Source of the DNA: Bacteroidaceae bacterium
GTDB taxonomy: Bacteria > Bacteroidota > Bacteroidia > Bacteroidales > Bacteroidaceae
Length of the DNA stretch: 64,000 nt
Direction: 5' to 3'
Assembly: GCA_017416805.1 (NCBI GenBank)
Contig: JAFQBB010000036.1
Coordinates: 124,001-188,000 of the forward strand
This document shows positions 43,603 through 52,093 of this stretch, piece after piece; positions within the stretch are counted from its first letter, which is position 1, and every line of letters starts with the position of its first letter. The translations under genes and the position numbers were made by a program. A model generated the notes under the pieces. It was not told the DNA's origin. It was given only the letters and a program-made list of their open reading frames with translations, and ran no database searches.

Positions 43603-46137
43603 TTATCGGACAATCATCTTTTTGCCGTTTATGATGTAGATACCGGCTGGAAGTTCCTCCTTAATGTTCTCTACAGGAATCTGTGTCTTTATGCGTACAC
43701 CTTGCAGGGTATAGACGTCAACGGGTTTGGTTGGAGCACTGGAAGTTCCGCTCAATACCTCTTTGATGCCGCTTACTTCCTCAAGGAAGAAGAAGTCCCT
43801 CCATTGGTCTGCAGCCTGATAAGCCGCTTTGCTTCCTTCAACGACTTTCAGCGTACAGTTCCACTTGTTGATGTCGTCCAGTGCCTGTGTGCCGCATGTG
43901 GGAGGCACGGTGGCCAGACTCGTCAGTTGCGTCATGTTCGTGCAATCCGAGAATGCCTCCTGTCCGATGCTCGCCACATTCTTTCCGAAAGCAAAGCTCT
44001 CAAGGCTGCTACATCCGCTGAAGGCCCAGTCGCCAATGGTTGTCACTCCATTGCCTATGCTTACGTTCTTCAGTGCCGTACATCCATAGAACTCGTTGTC
44101 ATAGACTGCTTCCTCCTTGTCACCTATCACCACGCTGCGCAACGAGGTGTTGCGGTAGAAGGGCGAATACCCCTTGGCGCTCGAAGTGTTGTACGAAATC
44201 TTTCCACCGATATAGACGGAGTCAAGCGGACAGTCGGCAAACAAAGGCGAAGAGCCGTTTGAACCAAGCGTCAATGCCCCGGTGCGGTTTTCAATGATGA
44301 CATCTGCTAAGGAGGAACAGTTCTGGAAGGTATAGTTTCCGATTGTTGCTACAGAATTGGAGATGCTAATGCACGCAAGGTCTGAACATCCCATAAACGT
44401 ATTGTCTCCTATACTTGTTACCGATTGCGGAATGACGATCTTTGGTAGCGAAGAACAACCACTGAAAGCATAGTTTCCTATGGTCGATACTTTGTTACCG
44501 AATGTCACTTCCTTCAGCGATGAACATCCGCTGAATGTTTGTGGCTCAATCTTGGAGATTCCATTCCCAATCTTTAGTGCTTGGGCTGACGAACAACCAT
44601 AGAAGGCTTTGGTTGCCAAATCTTTTACAGAATTGGGGATGGTGATATTCTCCAACGAAGAGCACCCACTGAAGGCCGACTCTCCAATGCCGGTCACTTC
44701 CTCGCCAATTGTGGCAGTTTTCATCTTGGCACATCCCTCAAACGCGTTGTTCTCTATCTTTCCTTTGTTGAAAATCGTACCTTCTTTTATGCCACACTTG
44801 GCAAAAGCATTTGATGCAACGTTTCCTACATTGGTCAATGTTACGGAATTCAGATTATCGCAACCATAAAAAGCCTCTGTTCCTATATAACCATTATTGC
44901 TGGCTGTTACAGTTTGAAGGTTGTCACAACCATAAAAAGCCTTTGTTCCTATATAACCTTTATTGCTGGCTGTTACAGTTTGGAGGTTGTCACAATCATA
45001 GAACGCTTGTAGACCGATATATCCTTGATTGGAAATTATTGCTTCTTTCAAACCGGAATTAGCGAACGCATTTGCTTCTATATTTCCCATGTTGGATAAT
45101 GTTACAGTGTTCAGACTTTTGCAACCATAAAAAGCCTCTGTAGCTATATGACCTTTATTGCAGGCTGTTACAGTTTGGAGGTTGTCACAATTATAGAAAG
45201 CTTGATATGGGATATCTCCATTGTAACTGGCAGTTACATTTTTTACAAAATTATTCCCATAAAAAACATAAGGCTTGATATTCTGCACCTTCATCTCTAT
45301 TCCTTTGAAAGATACGGTTGGAGCAATAGTTACATCTGATGCAGTACTGTCATAGTTGCAACTGATGGCATCGCATGTACGTGCTGCCATATCTACAGGT
45401 ACATATTTTACCCCATCAACATCGAACATGGAGCTAAGGTAAGGATAGACTTCCACATTACTTAGTTCTGTATATTGCTCATTGGCTACATAGTTTATCT
45501 TTCCCGAAGCTTCCTTATATCCATCCGGTGGGGTATTGGTCAGCCAAATTGTCTTTGCTGGTGAGTTGTTGATATAACCTGTGATAGTTGTCACTTCCGC
45601 ACCTATGGTAAGGGCTTTCAATGGTGAATCATCAAAATTACCAAAATCCAATTCCTTTCCTTCATAGGTCAGATTAGATAAATTAGAGCAACCATTGAAT
45701 GCGTTATCTCCAATACTTGTCACAGAATTGGGGATAGTAATACTTGTAAGACCAGAGCAACCATTGAATGCGTTATCTCCAATACTTGTCACCGAATTGG
45801 AGATAGTGATGTGCGTAAGGTCAGAGCAACCATAGAACGCATAATCTCCAATGCTTGTCACAGAATTAGGAATAGTGATACTTGTAAGATCAAAGTTAAA
45901 ACTGAATGCGCTATTTCCAATACTCGTAACAGAATATGTCTTACTGGCAGACGTTACTGTATTTGGAATTATAACTGTTCCTGCATATCCATAAATATAT
46001 CCATATGTCACTTCCACCGTCGAATTCGATGTAATATTGTAATAAATTCCATCCACCTTAAAATCGGCTGCTTTCGCTGAAATACTGCACAATAGCGTGG
46101 CTATTGTAAACAGCGTGGTTTTAAATATTTTTTTCAT
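43603..46137 (-). CDS. BspA-like leucine-rich repeat surface protein
   Basis: 844 residues with a signal peptide (MKKIFKTTLFTIATLLCSISAKA). About 20 LRR_5 repeats of 23 residues follow (for example SVTSIGDNAFNGCSGLTSIT, KSLNTVTLSNMGNIEANAF), in two blocks separated at about 200-290. The C-terminus VYTLQGVRIKTQIPVEN ... LPAGIYIINGKKMIVR resembles the Bacteroidales type A/Por-like sorting tail. BspA proteins bind host matrix or other bacteria. Nearly identical DNA segments about 70 bp apart near 44860-45000 invite length variation by slippage. Third gene of an operon with 46569 and 46121. Confidence 0.88.
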   Translation of the reverse strand: MKKIFKTTLFTIATLLCSISAKAADFKVDGIYYNITSNSTVEVTYGYIYGYAGTVIIPNTVTSASKTYSVTSIGNSAFSFNFDLTSITIPNSVTSIGDYAFYGCSDLTHITISNSVTSIGDNAFNGCSGLTSITIPNSVTSIGDNAFNGCSNLSNLTYEGKELDFGNFDDSPLKALTIGAEVTTITGYINNSPAKTIWLTNTPPDGYKEASGKINYVANEQYTELSNVEVYPYLSSMFDVDGVKYVPVDMAARTCDAISCNYDSTASDVTIAPTVSFKGIEMKVQNIKPYVFYGNNFVKNVTASYNGDIPYQAFYNCDNLQTVTACNKGHIATEAFYGCKSLNTVTLSNMGNIEANAFANSGLKEAIISNQGYIGLQAFYDCDNLQTVTASNKGYIGTKAFYGCDNLQTVTASNNGYIGTEAFYGCDNLNSVTLTNVGNVASNAFAKCGIKEGTIFNKGKIENNAFEGCAKMKTATIGEEVTGIGESAFSGCSSLENITIPNSVKDLATKAFYGCSSAQALKIGNGISKIEPQTFSGCSSLKEVTFGNKVSTIGNYAFSGCSSLPKIVIPQSVTSIGDNTFMGCSDLACISISNSVATIGNYTFQNCSSLADVIIENRTGALTLGSNGSSPLFADCPLDSVYIGGKISYNTSSAKGYSPFYRNTSLRSVVIGDKEEAVYDNEFYGCTALKNVSIGNGVTTIGDWAFSGCSSLESFAFGKNVASIGQEAFSDCTNMTQLTSLATVPPTCGTQALDDINKWNCTLKVVEGSKAAYQAADQWRDFFFLEEVSGIKEVLSGTSSAPTKPVDVYTLQGVRIKTQIPVENIKEELPAGIYIINGKKMIVR

Positions 46138-46567
46138 ATTCTACAATTTTATCAGTTACATCCTTTATAAATGAAGACCATACATCACATGAGACAAGAC
46201 CTTTCATGCATATTACTTTTTTACCTGTTTTATTGTCATTGCGACAACACTGCAATTGATAACATTTTTGATTATTGCTTATGTTAATATTTTCAGGATG
46301 ACAGGGAAGGCATCTAAAATACCACATCAAATTATTAACATTCCTTTTTTTCTTTGAAGACGAAAATTTTATAGTATTTATGGGAATAGTATCAAGTTTA
46401 TTTAATACTTCTCTATTAGCCACCTCTAGTTTAACCCCAAACTCCTGAATCTCAGACAGACTTACAGGAACAGTTCTGTTTTTTACATGATATTCGAAGA
46501 AACCTGTGAAAGGTTGGAAATCTTTATTGTACATTTCTTCTGGAATAAGACACTTTTTCTTTTTCAT
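46121..46567 (-). CDS. Hypothetical protein upstream of BspA-like gene
   Basis: 148 residues, Lys/Asn-rich, without signal peptide. Cysteines are concentrated in the second half (YFRCLPCHPENI, CYQLQCCRNDNKTGKKVICM, CDVW) and could bind zinc. Its 3' end overlaps the BspA start by 17 bp, so the two are co-transcribed. No recognised domain. AT content is above the local average, hinting at recent acquisition. Confidence 0.55.
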   Translation of the reverse strand: MKKKKCLIPEEMYNKDFQPFTGFFEYHVKNRTVPVSLSEIQEFGVKLEVANREVLNKLDTIPINTIKFSSSKKKRNVNNLMWYFRCLPCHPENINISNNQKCYQLQCCRNDNKTGKKVICMKGLVSCDVWSSFIKDVTDKIVEYEKNI

Positions 46568-46568
46568 T

Positions 46569-46847
46569 TCATTTGATGTTTTTTAGAGGATTTCTCTCTA
46601 TTACTTCTGACATTTGTTCTATTTCACAACTAAAGGTTTTTATCTCTTCTTCGGGCATTCCAACTTCTTTGTATAAGTTTACTAACCAATCAATCCGAGT
46701 GTACCTATCTTCACCCTCAAGATAAGAAGCCCACAAATAATCAATGATTTTTATCCATGAATACTTATAAGCTAACGGTTGCTGATTGTTTGTAGAAGGT
46801 TCTTGTGTTTCATGTTCAAGAATTGTTTTAGCTGTTTTTACATCCAT
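46569..46847 (-). CDS. Hypothetical helical protein, first gene of BspA operon
   Basis: 92 residues from the ATG at 46847 (MDVKTAKTILEHETQE); an upstream in-frame start would reach into the RNA gene's terminator region. Aromatic and acidic helices (YKYSWIKIIDYLWASYLEGED, WLVNLYKEVGMPEEEIKTF). No domain recognised. One base separates it from the next gene. Its start lies 71 bp downstream of the terminator of the structured RNA. Confidence 0.55.
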   Translation of the reverse strand: MDVKTAKTILEHETQEPSTNNQQPLAYKYSWIKIIDYLWASYLEGEDRYTRIDWLVNLYKEVGMPEEEIKTFSCEIEQMSEVIERNPLKNIK

Positions 46848-46917
46848 AATTATAAGTTTTTTGCCTACCACCTTCCCCCTCGCTTCAGCGGTTAATAATA
46901 ATGTATAGTATGGATAC

Positions 46918-47303
46918 AAAAAAGACGTGGGAGAAACTTTCGCCGCTTATCCCACCATATCAGGCCTTCGCATTTGCCTTTCCAACCGAGATAAGCAACT
47001 TAGCCAGCCCACGCCATTGCGTATTATAATGGGATATGCCACAAAAGGAAACTGCATCGATACAAATACAGTCCTCCCTCTGGCATAAGGATATAATACA
47101 CCCTGCGTGGACGCTTCGTTGCGGTATCTTCCGTTGGATCAAGTTTGCGAAGTTTGATATGGTAGAAGATAACGTTCAGAAAACGTCCTTTATGTCCCGG
47201 ATGTGGCTCTGTGAAGGTACAAGACCTACGGTGAGCGACATGCACGGGGCATGTTCCATCGATGTCTTTGTGACCCACCCTGCCCTTAGACGGCTGGCTA
47301 AGT
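46918..47303 (-). ncRNA. Large structured RNA of unknown family (about 386 nt)
   Basis: On the minus strand a perfect -7 box TATCTTTG (47317-47310) predicts a start at 47303, exactly where ACTTAGCCAGCCG begins. That 5' end pairs over 12 bp with GGCTGGCTAAGT (47009-46998), enclosing about 280 nt. Inside, GTATTATA pairs TATAATAC (47021-47028 with 47092-47099), ATGCCA pairs TGGCAT (47036-47041 with 47081-47086), and GCATGT/ACATGC and ACGTT/AACGT form further hairpins. The 3' end is a terminator, GTGGGA/TCCCAC (46927-46932 with 46950-46955) then GTC and six T. No protein frame is convincing. It lacks the conserved cores of RNase P RNA, tmRNA and cobalamin riboswitches. Confidence 0.7.
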
Positions 47304-47631
47304 CAGGGGCAAAGATACACATTTTAATGAAAAGTGAAGAATGAAGAGTGAAGAATTTTACGGAACATGTTGTTCCTGATGAAATAATGAACAATGGAAA
47401 AGGGTGAAACAGATGAGCTGTGCGGACTAATGAACAATTAATCTCTGAAAGAAGAAATTACCCATATGATATAATCATTTTCTTTTACACCTCACAGTAA
47501 TAAATCCTGTACGGCTATACTGTTTCTATTTTACCAGAGGGAAAGGCTGTGCAATGGAAGCATTTCTGCATAAACATACATAAGGATGGAGGGAGGACAG
47601 GTTGAGGAGAGAGGTTGCAAATGGGTGTTTC
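47304..47631. other. Gene-free region upstream of the large RNA
   Basis: Only the -7 box of the RNA gene (47310-47317) and a small palindrome GGAACAtgTTGTTCC (about 47362-47376) are seen. No supported coding region. Confidence 0.4.
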
Positions 47632-47763
47632 CGCTCCTCCTATCCTAAACATCCGCTGAAGCGTAGGAGAAGTTCCGCTTGTGCGCAGTTGCGCACCGGC
47701 GGAAGTTTAGGAGAGCATCGGCGGACGTTTAGGAGCGATTCCCCGGACGTTTAGGATAGGTGA
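47632..47763 (+). repeat. Six-unit 22-bp array with overall inverted symmetry
   Basis: Units start at 47632, 47654, 47676, 47698, 47720 and 47742. Units 1-3 begin CGCT. Units 4-6 share (G/C)(G/C)CGGA(A/C)GTTTAGGA, with the outer ends TATCCTAAAC (47641-47650) and GTTTAGGATA (47749-47758) complementary. The central unit carries GTGCGC-agtt-GCGCAC. GC-rich against an AT-rich background. The period is the same as in the arrays at 1756, 25966 and 35634. Confidence 0.8.
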
Positions 47764-48255
47764 CCATAAAAAGCCTCGTCAAAACGATGATTGCTACCGC
47801 TCTTGCAACAAGTCCAAATGTATAATTATGACACATTCTGCATAAACATGCAGAACTGACCGCGCGAGAATCACGTATATGGGCAACGGTTTTCTTTCGG
47901 AGAGAAAAAGACGAAAATCAGAATCAATCCACAAGAATCTGATAATCAGCAATAAAAGCATGCTCTTCAAAATATTCCCATAAGGTTGGTTTAACCTCAG
48001 GAGAATGTCTGGATAAGGAGACTTTTTTCTATTTCTTTACATCAGAAATGATAAAATGTTTACAAATTGACAGAAGGGTGTTTTTAGACAGAAGAACAGA
48101 AGGAGAAAAGAGTAATATAGCCTTGTGTTTTCATGTCGAAAAAGAAAACTTTATGTACTTATGTTCTTATGTCAGAAAAAAACTTGTGTTCTCATTATTC
48201 AGACTTTCGCAAGTAGAAACATGGAGATAGAGGCCGATAGTCACGTCACGTAGGG
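47764..48255. other. Gene-free AT-rich region
   Basis: No gene, repeat or RNA could be supported in these 492 bases. The reading frame at 48048-48230 lacks any coding features and is rejected. Confidence 0.35.
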
Positions 48256-48399
48256 GGGGACTGTGTCATAATTCACTTTTCATCCGCAGATTGCGCAGAT
48301 GACGCAGATTATTCCTTCCTATTATACCCGATAGGTTATAATTTATCTGCGTCATCTGCGGATGAAGAATTAAATGGTGGCATTTTTTGACACAGCCCC
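48256..48399. mobile_element. MITE-like element with CTGTGTCA termini
   Basis: About 144 bp. Terminal inverted repeats GGGGaCTGTGTCA (48256-48268) and TGACACAGCCCC (48388-48399). Nested long arms TTCATCCGCAGAT (48279-48291) and ATCTGCGGATGAA (48354-48366), with a 9-bp duplication TGCGCAGAT in the left arm. No transposase gene. The terminal GGGGCTGTGTCA is typical of the ends of several insertion-sequence families, so a non-autonomous derivative is likely. A relative lies at 18700. Confidence 0.65.
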
Positions 48400-48437
48400 A
48401 GAAAGATGATATTTTTACACATCACTTAGTCAGATTT

Positions 48438-48501
48438 GCACGTTGCATTGTGCATTTTTTTACAGAAAAAGCACGTTGCATTGTGCATTTTTGTATCTTT
48501 G
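48438..48501 (+). promoter_or_regulatory. Direct-repeat operators and -7 box of the AAA gene
   Basis: Two identical 22-bp words starting GCACgttgcattGTGC (48438-48459 and 48471-48492) lie 33 bp apart. Each contains a GCAC/GTGC dyad. The -7 box TATCTTTG (48494-48501) directly follows the second, so a bound regulator would cover the -33 region. Regulator unknown. Confidence 0.65.
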
Positions 48502-48521
48502 CAGGCAAATAAGATGGAATT

Positions 48522-49694
48522 ATGGAATCACTTTATCGTACGTTCAGAATCCAGTTAGCAAATACCTCCACAGCATTTGTACGCTATTTGCATGACAAAA
48601 TAGCTTGGGAAAGTCGTCTGGTAGCCATACTTGGTGCACGTGGTGTAGGAAAGACCACCATGCTTTTGCAACACATAAAGCTTTATGACAAGTTGGAAGA
48701 GAGTCTTTTTGTTTTTGCAGACGACCTCTATTTCAGTACCCACCGTCTGGTTGATTTAGCTCACACTTTTTACAAGAATGGTGGAAAACGGCTGTATGTT
48801 GACGAAATACACAAATACAAGGGATGGTCTGTCGAAATCAAGAATATTTATGACCAGTTACCTGGTTTGCAAGTTGTATATACAGGGTCGTCAGTGCTTG
48901 ACCTTGAGCGCGGAGGGGGTGACCTCAGCCGTCGGAAGGTTGAATACCGCATGGCGGGTTTGTCATTCCGCGAATTCCTGAACATTGAAAAAGGATGGAA
49001 TCTGCCTACCTATACATTGGACGAAGTGTTGGCAGGGAAAGTGGAATTTCCCTATGAAGAGGCACGCCCACTGCAATTGTTCAAGGCTTATCTTTCTTCT
49101 GGATATTATCCGTTCTACAACGAGCCGGAATATGCCTTGCGCTTGCGTAGCCTTATCAATCAGATGGTGGAAACGGACATCCCCATGTTTGCAGAAATGC
49201 CCGTAGCATCATCCTCCAAATTAAAAAAATTGCTTTATGTATTGGCACAAAGTGTCCCGTTCAAACCCAATTATGCAAAACTTGAGCGTGACTTGGACAT
49301 CAGCCGCAATACTTTACCCGATTATATGACCTATCTGGAAAAAGCAGGTCTTATCAATTTGCTCCGTGAAAAGGCTAAAGGCATCAAACTATTGGAGAAA
49401 GTAGAAAAGGTGTACTTGAACAATCCCAATCTTTCGTTTGCCCTGTCTGAAGCTACACCAGATATAGGCAACCTGCGCGAAACTATTTTCTTTGCCTGGT
49501 TACGCGTAGGACACTTTATCACCTCTTCATCCATATCAGATTTCGAAGTAGATGGCAAAACATTTGAGATTGGCGGAAAGAACAAATCCAAAAGGCAATT
49601 GGCCGAAGCGTCAGACGGTTATGTGGTGAAAGATGATATTGAATATCCTTACCTTCGTACACTTCCGTTGTGGACATTCGGCTTCCTGTATTAA
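48522..49694 (+). CDS. AAA ATPase with DUF4143 domain
   Basis: 390 residues. Walker A is AILGARGVGKTTML (about 36-49), Walker B KRLYVDEIHKYKGW, sensor region VVYTGSSVLDLERG. This is the AAA_14 module. The C-terminal DUF4143 domain holds the winged-helix stretch VPFKPNYAKLERDLDISRNTLPDYMTYLEKAGLI and ends in a PD-(D/E)xK-like strand block (FEVDGKTFEIGGKNKSKRQL). Common in Bacteroides as a solitary gene; role unproven, proposed in DNA handling or mobile-element conflict. Two strong operator repeats lie ahead of it. Confidence 0.88.
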   Translation: MESLYRTFRIQLANTSTAFVRYLHDKIAWESRLVAILGARGVGKTTMLLQHIKLYDKLEESLFVFADDLYFSTHRLVDLAHTFYKNGGKRLYVDEIHKYKGWSVEIKNIYDQLPGLQVVYTGSSVLDLERGGGDLSRRKVEYRMAGLSFREFLNIEKGWNLPTYTLDEVLAGKVEFPYEEARPLQLFKAYLSSGYYPFYNEPEYALRLRSLINQMVETDIPMFAEMPVASSSKLKKLLYVLAQSVPFKPNYAKLERDLDISRNTLPDYMTYLEKAGLINLLREKAKGIKLLEKVEKVYLNNPNLSFALSEATPDIGNLRETIFFAWLRVGHFITSSSISDFEVDGKTFEIGGKNKSKRQLAEASDGYVVKDDIEYPYLRTLPLWTFGFLY

Positions 49695-49698
49695 AATG

Positions 49699-49746
49699 TT
49701 AACTCCGTTCGCGAACCGTGTTCGTCAGGTTTGCGAACGGAGTTAA
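49699..49746. terminator. Bidirectional terminator between AAA gene and fcl
   Basis: TTAACTCCGTTCGC (49699-49712) pairs perfectly with GCGAACGGAGTTAA (49733-49746) between convergent stops. Confidence 0.8.
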
Positions 49747-49753
49747 TTCTCTC

Positions 49754-50827
49754 TTACGACAAGTACCACTCATACATCCGGCGGACACCTTCCTCAATCT
49801 CTACCTGATGGTGCCACCCGAGGGCATGGAGCTTGCTGACATCGGTGAGTTTGCGCATAGTGCCGTCGGGCTTGGTGGAGTCGAAAGTGAGGCGGCCTTT
49901 GAATCCCACTTCTTCTACTATAAGTCGGGCCAAAGCGGCAATGGTAATTTCTTTGCCGGTGCCGATGTTGATGTGGCAATTCCGCACTTCGCGGCTGCCT
50001 TCCCGATAGGTGTCCTTGAAATCGACATGCTCAAGGATATAGACACTGGCATCGGCCATCTCTTCGCTCCAGAGGAACTCGCGCAGAGGGGTGCCTGTGC
50101 CCCACAGGCGCACTTCGTCTGGATGGATGCCGTACTTGGCAAGGATATGGAGGATTTCCTGCTCGGAATTCTCTCCATTGACTCCCTCCACAGGGCGGAG
50201 GTCCATATCGCGGCGGACGGCCTCCCAATCTCCTTCGTTCAGGCATTTGGCAAGATGGATTTTGCGCAACATAGCGGGCAGGACATGACTGTTCTCGAGG
50301 TGGAAATTGTCGTTAGGGCCATAGAGGTTGGTAGGCATGACGGCAATGTAGTTGGTGCCGTACTGCAGGTTGAAACTCTCGCACATCTTGAGGCCGGCAA
50401 TCTTGGCTATGGCGTATGGCTCGTTGGTGTATTCAAGGGTGGATGTGAGCAGAGCCTCCTCCTTCATGGGCTGCTCGATGTCGCGCGGATAGATGCAGGT
50501 GCTGCCCAGAAAGAGCAACTTCTTCACTCCGTGGCGGAAACTCTCACCGATGACATTCTGCTGAATCTGGAGGTTCTCGTAGATGAAGTCGGCCCGATAG
50601 GTGTTGTTGGCCATGATGCCACCCACATGGGCGGCGGCAAGGATGACGTACTCGGGGCGCTCTTCGTCAAAGAAGTGCTTTACGGCCACTCCGTCAAGCA
50701 GGTCAAGATCCTTATGGGTGCGGCCGACAAGGTTGGTATATCCTTTGCCTTGCAGGTTCTTCCAAATGGCAGAACCGACAAGCCCCCGGTGTCCGGCCAC
50801 GTATATTTTTGCATTCTTTTTTATCAT
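49754..50827 (-). CDS. fcl: GDP-L-fucose synthase
   Basis: 357 residues. Rossmann motif GHRGLVGSAI (about 12-21) binds NADPH; catalytic Ser in LGSTCIYP, Tyr/Lys in EPYAIAKIAGLK (YxxxK). A 3,5-epimerase/4-reductase converting GDP-4-keto-6-deoxymannose to GDP-L-fucose. An internal stretch near 200-240 (DLRPVEGVNGENSEQEILHI) is longer than in E. coli Fcl, usual for Bacteroides. It is the last gene after manC and gmd. Confidence 0.93.
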   Translation of the reverse strand: MIKKNAKIYVAGHRGLVGSAIWKNLQGKGYTNLVGRTHKDLDLLDGVAVKHFFDEERPEYVILAAAHVGGIMANNTYRADFIYENLQIQQNVIGESFRHGVKKLLFLGSTCIYPRDIEQPMKEEALLTSTLEYTNEPYAIAKIAGLKMCESFNLQYGTNYIAVMPTNLYGPNDNFHLENSHVLPAMLRKIHLAKCLNEGDWEAVRRDMDLRPVEGVNGENSEQEILHILAKYGIHPDEVRLWGTGTPLREFLWSEEMADASVYILEHVDFKDTYREGSREVRNCHINIGTGKEITIAALARLIVEEVGFKGRLTFDSTKPDGTMRKLTDVSKLHALGWHHQVEIEEGVRRMYEWYLS

Positions 50828-50873
50828 AGTTTCATTAACAATTCAAATTGCAAACTGATAATTATTTTTTTTA

Positions 50874-50950
50874 GCACAAAGAGACACAAAGACACAGAGT
50901 TAATATATAGTCTGTAAACAAAAACTCTATGGCTCTGTGTCTCTGTGTGC
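50874..50950. repeat. Long imperfect inverted repeat between gmd and fcl
   Basis: GCACAAAGAGACACAAAGAC... (50874-50901) is complementary to AACTCTATGGCTCTGTGTCT... (50923-50950), apart from a few gaps. Low-complexity GACACA words. Its transcript would form a strong hairpin inside the operon and could lower fcl expression relative to gmd. Confidence 0.6.
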
Positions 50951-50984
50951 TCTATAAAAGAATCAAGGTCCTTTGTTCCTGTAT

Positions 50985-52076
50985 TTATTTCACCACTCCC
51001 TTTTCCAAATATTCGGCGAGGTTCATCTTGATGCGTTCGCTGGCACGTTCGACGGCAACCTTCTCCATGTCATGCTCCACCATGATGCGGACAAGTTCTT
51101 CGAGCGATGTCTTGGCGGGATTCCATCCGAGTTTCTCCTTTGCCTTGGTGGGGTCTCCCCAAAGGTTGACCACGTCAGTAGGGCGATAGAAGTCTTTGCT
51201 GACCTCGACAAGTACGCGGCCGGTAGCCTTGTCGATACCGACTTCGTTTTCGCCTTCACCTTGGAATTCAAGCTCTATGCCTGCATGTTTGAAGGCAAGG
51301 TAACAGAATTCGCGCACCGAGTGCTGCTCGCCGGTGGCAATGACGAAATCTTCAGGTTTGTCCTGTTGGAGGATGAGCCACATGCACTCTACGTAATCCT
51401 TGGCATATCCCCAGTCGCGGAGCGAAGAGAGGTTGCCCAGATAGAGCTTGTCCTGCTTGCCTTGTGCAATACGTGCGGCGGCAAGGGTGATTTTGCGGGT
51501 GACGAATGTTTCGCCACGGCGTTCGCTTTCGTGATTGAAAAGGATACCCGAACAACAATACATATTGTATGCCTCGCGATACTCCTTTATTATCCAATAG
51601 CCATAGAGCTTGGCAACGGCATAGGGGCTATAAGGATGGAATGGGGTGTTCTCGTTTTGGGGAACCTCTTCCACTTTTCCGTAAAGCTCGGAGGTGGAAG
51701 CCTGATAGATGCGGCATGTGTCGGCCAATCCGCATTGACGAACAGCTTCAAGCACCCGGAGAACACCTGTGGCATCGACATCGGCGGTAAATTCCGGCGA
51801 GTCGAACGACACCTGTACGTGGCTTTGTGCGGCCAGGTTATAGATTTCCGTAGGGCGCACTTTGGCAACTACCTGCACCAGGCTCATCGAGTCGCTGAGG
51901 TCTGCATAATGAAGGTGAAAATTGGGAGTACCTTCAAGATGGGCGATACGTTCACGAAAATCGACAGACGAACGACGGATTGTGCCATGCACATCGTATC
52001 CTTTCTCAAGGAGGAACTCGGCCAAGAACGAACCGTCCTGACCTGTAACTCCAGTAATTAAAGCAACTTTTCTCAT
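50985..52076 (-). CDS. gmd: GDP-mannose 4,6-dehydratase
   Basis: 363 residues from the ATG at 52076 ([22 protein letters not shown]). Cofactor motif [12 protein letters not shown], catalytic Thr/Ser-Glu region [19 protein letters not shown], and YxxxK in [12 protein letters not shown]. It converts GDP-mannose to GDP-4-keto-6-deoxy-D-mannose, the substrate of Fcl. Lies 17 bp downstream of manC. Confidence 0.95.
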   Translation of the reverse strand: MRKVALITGVTGQDGSFLAEFLLEKGYDVHGTIRRSSVDFRERIAHLEGTPNFHLHYADLSDSMSLVQVVAKVRPTEIYNLAAQSHVQVSFDSPEFTADVDATGVLRVLEAVRQCGLADTCRIYQASTSELYGKVEEVPQNENTPFHPYSPYAVAKLYGYWIIKEYREAYNMYCCSGILFNHESERRGETFVTRKITLAAARIAQGKQDKLYLGNLSSLRDWGYAKDYVECMWLILQQDKPEDFVIATGEQHSVREFCYLAFKHAGIELEFQGEGENEVGIDKATGRVLVEVSKDFYRPTDVVNLWGDPTKAKEKLGWNPAKTSLEELVRIMVEHDMEKVAVERASERIKMNLAEYLEKGVVK

Positions 52077-52093
52077 TTTATATTCTTCGATAG

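Noticed and set aside
43185-43639. Short open frames in the DedA-BspA gap
   Set aside because: They consist of word-repeat ends and terminator hairpins.
47024-47278. 84-codon open frame on the minus strand
   Set aside because: It lies wholly inside the structured RNA; codons straddle paired stems, and the protein has no recognisable features.
46918-47303. RNase P RNA, tmRNA or cobalamin riboswitch
   Set aside because: The conserved RNase P core (GAGGAAAGTCC, ACAGAA), a tmRNA tag frame or tRNA-like end, and the cobalamin box are all missing.
50973-52061. Long plus-strand open frame opposite gmd (and similar ones at 49718, 53595, 35911 and 39988)
   Set aside because: Antisense shadows of strongly biased codons in gmd, fcl, xylA, proS and glnS; the sense genes have all family motifs.
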